In this document: positions 46,201-54,878 of the stretch, piece by piece | Position numbering within the stretch: the first letter of the stretch is position 1 | Layout of the letters: every line of letters starts with the position of its first letter | Assembly: GCA_905221605.1 (NCBI GenBank) | Contig: CAJNDS010000868.1 | Location: 719,107-781,106, forward strand | DNA: 62,000 nt | Direction of reading: 5' to 3' | Origin: Symbiodinium natans | Taxonomy: Eukaryota; Sar; Dinophyceae; Suessiales; Symbiodiniaceae | Notes under the pieces: generated by a model | What the model saw: the letters and a program-made list of their open reading frames with translations, nothing else | Told to the model about the DNA's origin: nothing | The model's database searches: none | Position numbers and translations under genes: made by a program

Positions 46201-49200
46201 GTCGACGGTCGCACCCATTTAAAACAATCCCGATGTCCGTGGGTCAAGGCAGCTGCATCATCCACATGCAGCTCGGATCCGGGGTGGCGCGCTCAGAGCT
46301 GGCACCAGCCACCATCACAAAATGATGTCTCGCAAATCTTTCGATAGCTTCGATTGAATCAGTTGAAGTGCTTCAAGTCCCTAGCCACATAGTCTTCGGA
46401 TGGCGAAGATGACAAGCCAACTTGCGGCCACAACAGAATGAACTGCCACATCCCGAAATTTTTTTAAAATAGAGTACCGGAGAACAGGGTCTGACTTCAT
46501 CGCATCACACAGCTTCGCAGACGACCACCACCACGACCGTGGTCCAGCTATGCGACTGGGAAGTCAACATTACCCGTGCCGACGCCCAGAAGGCAGGGTA
46601 GTTGTAATCAGAGGACTCGGAGGTCGGGGAGGGTTCGGGGTGTACGGCTTAAGCTTAAGGACCGTGGATTCGATCGAGTCCAAAGCTCAAGGATAGTTAG
46701 GTGCTCTTTTGAGCCAGAAAGTTCTGAATTCCACAATGGCCTTCAACCCCCCCTATACCAGGCATGTAGATTCCCGCAGTGCCTCGTGACTTGCCTGAGG
46801 CTTGCTTTGATCGAAGGATGTATGGCAGCCGTTGCTAACTGCAGGGTCATGCAACTGCAAGCGCTATCTATGCATATATATATATATGGTAGAGCCGAGG
46901 GTCAGGGCTCTTGATACCTTTAGGAGCTACATAGCCTGCATGTGTGTGTGTGTGTGTGAATGGTTCTATCGCCTCGTCATGGCCCTATACCCACAAGGCT
47001 GCTGGGACATCATCGGCGCAACACACACACACACAGGCACCCACCCACCCTGCCTCCCTCCCTTCCTCCCAGCACCCACCCACGCACGCACGCACACAGG
47101 CGCGCACGCCCGCGGACCCGCATGCACCCGCATGCACCCGCTCGCACCCGCACCCGCACCCGCACCCGCACCCGCACCCGCACCCGCACCCGCACCCGCA
47201 CCCGCACCCGCACCCGCACCCGCACCCGCGCACGCACACACATGCACACGCACACACGGTTGACTGTGAATTTGCCGGCCTGTGATGACAGGGCAATAAT
47301 TCGGTGTGGCGGACGCTGATCATTAAGTCACAGGCGCGGCGGGTTGAGGTCCTTCTAATCAAGAACTTGGTCCGTGAGATCAGAGTCTGCATTCAGATCA
47401 AGGGTTTATCAGACTGTCCTTGCAGTTGAGGTTTAGCCTTGCGAGGTCTTTGGGGGGGCTCCTAAACATCCCTCAATCCCCAATATGAACATGCCACCAG
47501 CTCTCTGCCAGGCCTTTGACGAGGTCTTCCGTTTCACAGGCAGGGCCCTAAACCCTAAACCAATTGAACCCTAGCTATGTTGGTTGGAGCTCAGACTGGG
47601 CAGGTAAACAAGTGACGAGGATTTTTGGCTTGCTTTTACCTGAAACGCCTAGTTACAAGAAAATGGCTACTATACCCCTAAACTAGGAAGCTGTAGCCCA
47701 TAATTATGCTCTTCAAGGTAGGTTTGACGTTCACGCCAGGCTGCGCGAGCGCAGAGCTGGACGAGGCCGATGCGTGCGTCAAGCAGGGCCCCTCGACTTC
47801 ACGTAGGCTTGGCTTTGGTGCCCAAGAGCTCCTAACCCTAAACCCCAAACCCCAAAGCCCAAACCCTAAACCCTAAACCCTAAACCCCAAACCCTAAACC
47901 CTAAACCCTATAAGCCCCAGGTAGGGACGAGCGAATTTTTCCAGACTTCGGTTCCCAACGAGGCATTCTTTGTGCGCACTGGGAGTCCTAAAGTATCCAG
48001 GGCTAAAGCCCGAGGCTCTGAAGCATCCCTTTGGCAGCCCAGGTATCACCAACGGCGTGCGGGTGATGAAGAACAGGAGCGGGAAGTACATACCGCCCGC
48101 CCCAAGCCCAAAGTAGGTATGATTTGTGAGCGTACTGCAGCTAGAGAGGCTTGCAGGTCATATGTGCTCTGCTCAACTACTCATCCTGCTGCTCATGCCC
48201 CCCGATTTCTCAAGGCAGTCTCTAAGATTCAAGGCACCTTCTATATGACGAGTTGCACGGTTGCAGCACTAGGGCATTATAGGGCATTAAGACGTTCTAT
48301 ACCTAGGAATCAACTCTCCAGCTAGATCCTGTCACAGCATTCGTGAGCACATGTTCCCAGGTATCTGTGCTTTGGTGCTCGGGATTGCAGCTTGCTTGTC
48401 CGTCCTCTGTCGTTTTTCGTGATGCTCCTGCGAGCCGTCCCTGTGCAAAGATCTCGGGCAGCCGTGGGGCCACCAACAAATTAACCCTACACCTACACCC
48501 GAAACTCTGCTAATGACATCCAATGAGTAGGTTTTCGCCCTCTAAGTACAGGTTATAAGTTATAAACTACCAGTAGGAACTTGTAGGTATCTTGGGGGTA
48601 GTCTCCGGAATCGATACTTTCAATCCTGCAAATCCTCATGGCCAGGATCGGACAAGCTGTGGGAACCGGTTCCTGCTGTGGGGCGGAGACGAACCAGGCC
48701 TTGGATGCCAAAGCGACATGTGCGTGTTAAAACCCTACACCCTAAACCCTAAACCCTAGATCACAGTTTCTGATTAGGTCCCGAGGGTGAAGGAGAGATT
48801 CAGATGCGTCAAGCGATCCGGGATTGGGATCACTGAGGGATCCATCCCCCACTGTGGGTTTAGGGTTCAGGGTTTCTAGGGGGTTCGACCAAACATAAGC
48901 CCTAAGTTCCTCCTCAAGTACTTGCTGATCTCTGCAACTGCCCCATGCCTAACGATTCCGATCCGCGCAGTAATGCTGGGCAGCCACGCGCGCGATCCTG
49001 TCTTGCCCTGAAAGCTTTGGCCCCTAAATCCCAAAACAGCCAACTGGAGGTTGATCTTGATCTAAAGATCCTGTATGGGGGAGTATGTCTTGTGTTTAGT
49101 ATATATGGTCAGATATCATAAAGCGGAGTATGCACAAAATATGAGGTATTTATGGGGCTTTATGATTTGGATGTCACACACGAAGAATGACAACACGAAA

Positions 49201-52200
49201 GTGTTAAGAATAATAACCCCAGATAACCTCTAAACCTTACCAGCGTCCAACATCCAGCCAGCGACAGGTTGTGTCTGCCCAGCGCTTGCAGTGCGACGGC
49301 TATCTGGACAGGGTTTTTAGGGTTCAGCTCATAACTATCCCTATCTACACAGTGCGGAAGGCATAGGTTACCCTGTTCCACGGGAGTGTCCCGACAAGCA
49401 TGGCACCCACGACAACGGTCGAGCGCCACATTCAAGAAAGGCATGAGCGCCTGTGACAGCGTGTCTTGTTCCAGAAACATCAAACATCCTGGTGCAGTAT
49501 GTTGTGCAGACAGGCAAAGGCGCTGTAAACGCAAGTCGTTCGCGCATGTTCATCAAAGACATGAGCTTCGCTTCGGAGCTTTGAGGAGCGGATTTTTGAG
49601 ACCAAGCCTTTTGGGCTTAAGCTGGTCTTTTGAGAGGATTTCTGGGTTGTTCCAGATTGGCGTTCGTTTTGGCAGGATCTGGGAGGTTCTGATCTGGAGT
49701 AGCACGGGTGCTTTGCATCGGGGACCCGAGCATTTCTCTATCGCGCGCTCGAGGATGACTACAACGTCATCAAGGACAAGTACCTGACGTCAACGCACCT
49801 GGGCTGGTAAAGGTCCTATGCTTATTATTGGCTTGAGGGTTCATATAATACTCATTAAATATATGGATACGTACACATATACATATACATATATAACGAT
49901 GCAGAGTTTGATCACTTGATTCATATTTACCTGTGTTTGTGTGCATGCATGTTTTGTACACACGCACATATCATATATATATATATATATATACGTACGT
50001 ACGTACGTAGGTACGTAGGTACGTAGGTACGTAGGTACGTAGGTACGTAGGTACGTAGGTAGGTATGTATGTATGTATGTATGTATGTATGTGGACCTTG
50101 AACTTGGACCTGAAGGGCGGATGGCTTGCACGCTCGAGTGCAAACGCTGAGCAGTGCTCAAAGCACGGACGCGGAGCAGTGCCGTAAGAGTGAGCACTTC
50201 AAAAGCTATTCGAGCCAAGGCCGCCCACCATCCTCCATGCTATCATCCTGAGTCCTAGAGCTCAAGCCCTCGACCTCCGTCTTCGGGCCCGAAGCCCTAC
50301 TACCCTCCTGCCATGAGGAAGCTCATCCGCAGCACGACATACAAGTCGATCGAAGAGGCCCGAATGGCTTGCCTCAGGCAGGGTGGGCATGGCTGGGGAT
50401 ACTACGTACAATGTGTTTTTGTTGCTTGGTTTTGGGAGCTGGGGGGCAACGGGAGGATGAGGGGGTTGGCGCGCACGATAGTATGGACCAGTTCCAGGCC
50501 TTAGGACGCAGAATTTGGCTAAGCAGCGAATCATAGAGTTAAATCATGTGCTTCTCGTCATGAGGTAAGGGTGAATATGGGGCTGAACTGAAAGCTTCTC
50601 ACTCGCCCCCCACCCCCCCTCGGTGTCAACATTATGCGCCGTCATGTTGCGCACGCTTGCGTATCTGCTTTTGAAATTGCTGGTGTGCAAACCTGCTTGT
50701 GTTTCTGCGCATCCTTGCATGCTGCTTGCTGTCATACTTGCTTGTACGCTCGCAAGCAGGTGCGCGTGCACATGTTTTCATTCATGGACCATGCTTGTAT
50801 TTGCTTGCATGCCGCCGACTTGCTTTTCCCTTGCTCAGCAACATGCAAGCACGCAATCACGTCGGCAGGCAATTACTCACGCTATGTCAGGCGCGCCTTT
50901 ACGGATGCTACTGCTAGCTTGTGCGCCTGCACACTGATTAACGGGCATTCGCGCGCGCGCGCGCGCGTGTGCGCGCGCGCTCGCATGCTTGCACGTATGC
51001 TGGCGTTAGAGTCCTTTAGTAATTTAGAGCTCTTTGAACGAGAGTGAGAGCCCATGGCTGAGGGATCCACTGGGCATATTATACATGCTAAAGAGGGAAA
51101 GGCTTGGCGTCGTGAGAGGGTTTGTTGGGCTGGACAGCATGTTCGTTCTTATGACTTCCTCAGAAATTGAGCAGCTTGGCCTCTGAGGCTGCAGCAATGA
51201 CTCATATCACTTATATCATCAACGACTTGTGATGTGTCATGAGTCGTAGTGGGATGGAGATAGCGTAGGCTACAGTAGGGTGACATCCCCAAATTCTTGA
51301 ATGCAAGCAAGCATTCCTGCAGGCGGCAGATGTTGCAGTAGTCATTCGCATGGAGGATAACAGTGCCACGCACATCCTAAACTTAGTGTGATCTGCAACG
51401 CTCATGGAACTCAGCAGCTCTGTGCTTTATAGGGTTGAAACATGTTGAGTCGCTGTACGTTGATTCGTTCGCAAAAGCCCTTCGCCGATGAAGTCTCTCT
51501 TGCATTTCCAGGATGGGGCCTGCCTGCTGGGGCATCTCAGATGACAAGTGCCGGGCGCTTGGGACCCCCTGTAAGTGCGAGACTCTGAGCCTCATGAGGG
51601 CGTGGGGTTTGGGCTTGGGTAGCTTACGGATCTGACCTTCATCCAGTTTGAGGGTTGAGTTGGGCCTTTGGTATTTCGAGTTGATGGTGGTCCTTCCTCA
51701 CTAATGCCCGAGGTGATACTATCAACTTCATGCTTGTGGACGCCCGGTGGAACATCACTGACTCGTCCTTGCTGGAGCCACTTGCCACAACCTAAATCAG
51801 CTGGGAGGAGTCCGGTTACAAGTTGTGTATGGACCTTGTTGCTCGGCTTGTGTTGTGTGGCTTAGCCAGCTAATCCGAAACAAACCAAGACTGCTGTGTT
51901 AAGACGCACCGGAAGTCGACCGCTGAAAACATCTAATATGGGGGTCGGAATCATTCCTACTAGTATTTCCCTCATAGTCCCATGAAAGTTATACTACAAT
52001 ATCCCCAACCCTTTTCTAATCATTTCGGCCCTTGCGTTATTACCCTTTGTTGTGCCGCGGTATGCCGAGTGGAGCTTCTGGAATATTGTCAGCCGCCTGG
52101 GCTGCCCGCAACGGCATGCCGGAAGCGTTCCTTTGTAGATTGAGAACAGAACCATCCATAAAGAAGAGCTTCCTGGAGTAGTGAAACCCCTACGTAGTCT

Positions 52201-54761
52201 TAAGCGTGACTCTTTAGCTCCGAACGAAAATGGGGCCAGGAAGAGCTCCCGGGGACTGAATGCGCCCTGATGTTGGGGTGAAATCAGAAAATAAAACCTT
52301 ATACTACTTCGATCCCTGTTCAAGTACAGGCTGGAAACCCAGTTACACCACAAGGCCTCAGGTAGTCGGCCAAGACTCCCAAAATCCATGCGAGCAAGAT
52401 CCATTGCAGAGCTTTGATTGATGCCGAGCCCAGTTCCAAGCAGCACACCTGCCTCTACGAGAAGAAGAAGGCATAAACATCGCGAGGTCCGGCCGGAGTT
52501 TCCAGGCGTTTTGGGATGTGGGATGGAGGCCAGGGGTGTTTCCGGAACCCAAGTCAAGCCTCCCCCTAGCAGACTCAGGACATTCGGCCTTTTGAGTAAC
52601 TTTTGAGGGACATGTACCCCCCGTGCCCCCCCCCCCCCTCCCCCAAAGATCCGCAATATCTGCTTGCCACCAACTATGAACCCATGAGGTGCACCTTGCC
52701 TGCTTGGGGGGACTTGTGCCCGATGCCGCCTGAAAACACCCTGAATTTGGATCAGTCCCTATAAAGTTTCAGGTGTAACCTTCAATGCCCTAAATTGAGC
52801 TTGCTGGCTCTGGTGAGGACATGGCTGGACCATGAGACAACGTAGGGGGCCGGGAACTGGAAGTGCCGACCCTTGGCAGGTGTCGTTGTGGGTGCTGATC
52901 CGGGGAGCGACCGTGCGCAACGGCTGCGGCCGACGAGTGCGGAGATCAAAAGCATTCAGTACCAAGGGTTCCGGACCAGATGTCTTCACAGGTAACCGTC
53001 TTTTGCTTGAGCAGAGGTGTTCTGGTTTGATGCACCATGCTTCCCATGGTGGTAAGCTCAGGGTTTAGGGTTTAGGGTTTAGGAAGCTAAGCAGCCCTGA
53101 GCGACATGGGAATTGTAGCTTTGTAAACAGGATTCAATGGAGGAGGGCTGGATGTTAGACTTAAAAATAGCGTGAAAAGAACGTAAAAACGACGTGAATA
53201 GGTTTTTTGGGATCGCGTAGAAAAAGCGTAGAACAAATCTGGAAAAAAACGTGGAAACAATGTGGAAACGACGTGGTAAAAAGGTGTAATATTGTGGATA
53301 ACAGGTGCAAAACGTGGAAACAAGGTGTAACATTGCGATGTTTACTTTTTTCACGTTTTAGGAAGCACGACTTGTCTAACTTTGTTTTCACGTTTTAGCT
53401 TGACGTTTTACATAGGAAAACGTGGTTTTCCTTCTGGAAGCACGATTTTTCTGCCTTTTTTTCCACTTTTTTTCTACGTTTTCAACATCATCGAAATACG
53501 CTTTGTACACGTTCATTTCACGTTCTTTTTATATCCCATAAACCCATGCAATCCTCCATTCGAGATCTGTGTACAATGGTAGCTAAGCCTGAATCTCACG
53601 TGACTCAGGCCGTTCTACACCTCCGACCCGAAAGCTTGACAACCTAAACCGCAACCCCTCACCCTGATCCCGGAACCCTCAACCCTAAACCCTAAACCCT
53701 AAACCCTAAACGCTAAACCCTAAACCCTAAACCCTAAACCCTAACCCTAAACCCTAAACCCTCTAAACCCTAAACCCTACATACCCCTAAACCCTCAACC
53801 TGTATTCTAAGATTCTAAGGCGCCCGGTAGCGCCGAAACGACGCGGCTAGCGCATCAGAAGTGCCGCACCAAGCGCAGGTGTTAGGCTTGCGTTGCGGGG
53901 TTTGGTTTCTGGACTTGGTTTAGGGTTTAGGGTTTAGGGTTTAGGGTTTAGGGTTTAGGGTTTAGGGTTTAGGGTTTAGGGTTTAGGGTTTAGGGTTTAC
54001 GGAGTCTGAGGCTTCAGGTTCTTAAGTTGGCTCAAGGCACGTTCAGATGTAGCCCAGACAGCTAAACTGGATTATTGTTTACCACATGTAAACCGATTGC
54101 GGTATCTTACAATTGGTTTCACGTAACCCGATTATGGTAATTTGTTTTCAGTTCCCTCATACCTTAAAAAACCACGGAACCGTCCGCACCATCCCTGGGA
54201 GCCTTTTTCGGGTTTAGGGTTTAGGGTTTGGGGTTTGGGGTTTAGGGTTTAGGGTTTTGGTTTCTTGGGCTCATTTCCCGCCGACATTCACGTGTCAAAC
54301 ATCCGCATTCCAGTGGTAGATGCAGATGCATCTGTGTTTCTTTACACACATACACACATACACACAGACAGATTTACATTTAAACACATAAACATTATAC
54401 ATATACTTCATGTCATGTAGTTCTACACATGCACATGACTATGTCAAAGCACACACGGACAATCACTTGTGTATACGGTATGCATGCCTATGTATGCAGC
54501 CACAGAGAGAGAGACAGATAGAGAGAGAGAGGGAGAGAGAGAGCGGTCTCCGAGAGTCGTGCATGTTTCTGCCCAGTGCCATCGGCTCCCTGAAGTTTGA
54601 GCGAGCTGGTGCAAGAAATGCGGCTTGCGGAGCCTGAGGTGCCCCAATGGAGAACTGGCCGAGCACCCAGCACTTGCCATGGGAGTGGCCTCACCCTTGA
54701 GCAGTGGCAAATTGCGGGAGTCTTGTGGCCTTGGGTATTCTCCCAGGCTTGCTTCAGTTAA
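34836..54761 (+). CDS. Large cysteine-rich extracellular-type gene, more than 30 micro-exons
   Basis: From 34836 to about 54640 short + exons encode peptides with regularly recurring Cys, aromatic and acidic residues, such as YYEKVAECETAQLKLEQTAC, SARCEDLKYEYRAIKRLLAC and GIQCLLEAFAADDMDSKIDE. Repeated blocks of Y-x-x-V/C, a charged helix with Cys and a D/E-C end suggest tandem disulphide-bonded domains in a secreted or surface protein, though no named family is certain. Exon 34836-34911 contains a hydrophobic segment (MMWVLAGLIGRALRSAR) that could be a signal peptide or anchor. It may be several adjacent genes; I see no unambiguous internal end. Detailed exon blocks are listed separately. 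The adenylyltransferase-like gene at 42354-43055 lies inside this span. Confidence 0.45.
36679..36797 (-). mobile_element. Dispersed family A, copy 5, split by a TTTAGGG array
   Basis: CCGAAATTAGGGGTACCTTA at the left and CCCCTATTTTCG at the right match copy 4. About four TTTAGGG units (36704-36733) sit in the middle, where copy 4 has only GGGGTCC. Confidence 0.7.
37169..37206. repeat. (GAT)n triplet array
   Basis: Twelve units of ATG/GAT triplets in an AT-rich intron. Confidence 0.9.
37314..39289 (+). CDS. Cys-rich gene, exon block 2
   Basis: 37314-37371 (RVPRNVTVNITKYKCIDVE, GC donor), 38138-38232 (VAYYEKVAECETAQLKLEQT, then ACDVHERSHDV; donor GTAGGG), 38525-38597 (TNESCKPLPDCLLAETCHVH, pyrimidine tract plus CAG|G, donor GTAAGG), 38795-38912 (PNIPATRDPKAPPPECLSSV, acceptor inside a TTTAGGG array), 38952-39085 (GYDGNWHSYMEE…, open to a GTATTA donor, earlier donor GTGACG possible) and 39187-39289 (SVRDTVQSARCEDLKYEYRA, donor GTACAG). 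N-V-T and N-I-T sequons in the first are compatible with glycosylation. Confidence 0.6.
38726..38796. repeat. TTTAGGG array abutting an exon on its 3' side
   Basis: About ten perfect units. The last TTTAG is the only AG near the start of the Cys-rich exon at 38795, so the array appears to provide the 3' splice site. Confidence 0.85.
39775..39938. repeat. CCCTAAG block changing to CCCTAAA
   Basis: About ten CCCTAAG units (39781-39860) switch cleanly to about eleven CCCTAAA units, followed by an A run and a C run. Confidence 0.9.
40063..40375. repeat. Degenerate 25-30 bp minisatellite
   Basis: About eleven imperfect units of the type GGGCACTCCAGGGAGTCTCT. The minus strand is open through it and yields repeated P-G-V-P-N-P-like phrases, but a repeat of this kind keeps frames open without selection. 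It lies in an intron of the Cys-rich gene. Confidence 0.8.
40488..41820 (+). CDS. Cys-rich gene, exon block 3
   Basis: 40488-40578 (LCQSKGIQCLLEAFAADDMD, then SKIDECINT; donor GTGGTC), 41409-41484 (VDNHENVKQPSYTMPDVCST, donor GTTTAG) and 41719-about 41820, preceded by a CCTCCTTTCAG acceptor. The last has two open frames: FVPESWSLDEESPRSCCQIP… ending in a stop, or RPRVLVLGRGVTAILLPNSS. I prefer the first because it keeps the Cys-rich character. Confidence 0.55.
41860..41918 (-). mobile_element. Dispersed family D, inverted copy 2
   Basis: TATAGAGGGACCAGACAGGA, TACTATTAGTAATTCTTCCG, ACCC. Confidence 0.6.
42354..43055 (+). CDS. Nicotinate/nicotinamide mononucleotide adenylyltransferase-like protein
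   Basis: An intronless frame ending TAG 43053-43055. The nucleotidyltransferase signature AGSFNPPHHGHLE carries the HxGH motif that binds ATP phosphates, and SSTEIRQRL near the C-terminus matches the second conserved motif of the NMN/NaMN adenylyltransferase (NadD/NMNAT) superfamily, which joins NMN or NaMN to ATP to make NAD or its deamido form. From ATG 42468 the protein is 195 residues, close to bacterial NadD length, with HxGH at residues 33-36 and SSTEIR at 158-163. In-frame ATGs at 42354 and 42381 would add a hydrophobic leader (GALLLFVALACWA) that could target a membrane or organelle. Substrate specificity cannot be told; pantetheine-phosphate or other small nucleotidyltransferases are alternatives. 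It is the only sizeable well-supported intronless gene here, suggesting retroposition or transfer. Confidence 0.8.
   Translation: MHFAESAQDMGPSKGALLLFVALACWATRSPFRGHIVTMSTTYSVPRSVQEGFRRHPRPILYFAGSFNPPHHGHLEAMFAAARNISLKVEDVMFVVAPKSDARLRQKMQVQGSFLFSWAQRVELFQLLLEEEGMAACFDDGFRNFTGSAMTIRVQTDRAFAAMGARVFRVMGEDRVRDHGVEDDPLVLSTPRGSLSSTEIRQRLVHDADSLVELVGHQMAQHYRRCFETTQAA
43316..44623 (+). CDS. Cys-rich gene, exon block 4 (after the adenylyltransferase)
   Basis: 43316-43399 (ITASRCMASCCSVDWYSWTT, donor GTAGGA), 44057-44110 (EGNAYVDSNHYLIDQAA, donor GTGGTT), 44378-44400 (VLCTLSH, seven codons, CAG|G and GTCAGC) and 44550-44623 (NMPAKYSSMEDCATQTGIRR, donor GTTTTT; a second frame ending LRNADWDQKKHK is also open). 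Residue composition matches the exons before 42 kb. Confidence 0.5.
45469..45711 (+). CDS. Possible 80-residue membrane protein
   Basis: ATG 45469 to TAG 45709-45711. A hydrophobic segment LFDALIIASALSLASAALLH is followed by the basic patch RRGPRRRLQ, a plausible single membrane span with positive-inside flank. No relatives recognised. It lies between blocks of the Cys-rich gene and could be chance. Confidence 0.3.
   Translation: MAVGLLSICLASRLYTVTKLRGLFDALIIASALSLASAALLHRRGPRRRLQTPACSSPSFVCLVTKIAVACADAGTPFEA
45810..48112 (+). CDS. Cys-rich gene, exon block 5
   Basis: 45810-45919 (DSVEASPVVLIASPGLDLHE, then VEESAIGHPDRIGDRFL; donor GTTTAG), 46521-46597 (VVQLCDWEVNITRADAQKA, donor GTAGTT), 47501-about 47538 (LCQAFDEVFRFT, GC-type donor), 47722-47802 (TFTPGCASAELDEADACVKQ, donor GTAGGC) and 48043-48112 (ITNGVRVMKNRSGKYIPPAP, donor GTAGGT). 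The A-D-A-C-V and D-E-C ends echo block 3. N-I-T and N-R-S sequons are again present. Confidence 0.55.
47130..47229. repeat. (CACCCG)n hexamer array
   Basis: About 15 tandem units. Long frames on both strands across it are repeat-encoded. Confidence 0.9.
48778..50382 (+). CDS. Cys-rich gene, exon block 6, with a PAN-like segment
   Basis: 48778-48857 (VKERFRCVKRSGIGITEGSI, donor GTTTAG), 49475-about 49584 (SNILVQYVVQTGKGAVNASR), 49703-49806 (CFASGTRAFLYRALEDDYNV, then IKDKYLTSTHLG; donor GTAAAG) and 50295-50382 (MRKLIRSTTYKSIEEARMAC, donor GTGGGC). The S-I-E-E-A-R-x-A-C phrase of the last resembles the helix of PAN/Apple domains (x-x-x-x-A-x-x-x-C), common in secreted protist proteins; one half-domain is too little for a firm call. 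Confidence 0.5.
49985..50092. repeat. (GTACGTAG)n and (GTAT)n array
   Basis: TA dinucleotides, then GTACGTAG octamers, then TATG tetramers. Confidence 0.9.
51713..54761 (+). CDS. Cys-rich gene, exon block 7 (3' end)
   Basis: 51713-51795 (DTINFMLVDARWNITDSSLL, open to TAA), 52649-52764 (PQYLLATNYEPMRCTLPAWG, then DLCPMPPENTLNL; open to TAA, internal GTGCAC donor possible), 52945-52991 (IKSIQYQGFRTRCLH, donor GTAACC), 53820-53878 (PGSAETTRLAHQKCRTKR, AAG|G and GTGTTA) and 54596-54638 (LSELVQEMRLAEPE, donor GTGCCC; the frame remains open to TAA 54759-54761). Which stop is used is unclear, and more than one gene may end here. Confidence 0.45.
51935..51990 (+). mobile_element. Dispersed family D, copy 4
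   Basis: TAATATGGGGGTCGGAATCA, TTCCTACTAGTATTTCCCTC, ATAGTCCCATGAAAG. Confidence 0.6.
53165..53545. repeat. Self-complementary ACGTG/CACGT region
   Basis: The left half (to about 53340) is purine-rich with many ACGTGGAAA and CGTGAAAA words. The right half is pyrimidine-rich with TTTCACGTTTT and CTACGTTTT words, the complements of the left. GGAAGCACGA occurs twice on the right. No exon seen. Confidence 0.65.
53686..53999. repeat. Opposed CCCTAAA and TTTAGGG arrays around an exon
   Basis: CCCTAAA units at 53686-53780 and TTTAGGG units at 53928-53999 lie on either side of the 53820-53878 exon, in opposite orientation. Confidence 0.85.
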
Positions 54762-54878
54762 GGACGGCAAGCTCTCAGATCAGGGCACAAGATCACTTCA
54801 AAACCCACAAAATCCCACAACTCTGAACTAACCCTAAGTCGTGGTCGTGGTTTTATCTACACCACGAATAGCAGCACC

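Noticed and set aside
46832-47392. Frames of 80-143 codons rich in Pro-Ala, His-Pro, Arg-Val or Gly-Ala
   Set aside because: All six frames are open across the CACCCG array.
49160-49562. 124-codon minus-strand frame
   Set aside because: It overlaps a better + strand exon (49475-49584) and has a less protein-like composition.
54022-54050. Relict spliced leader (TTGGCTCAAG at about 54034)
   Set aside because: Only ten bases match and no start codon or retroposed gene follows; likely chance.
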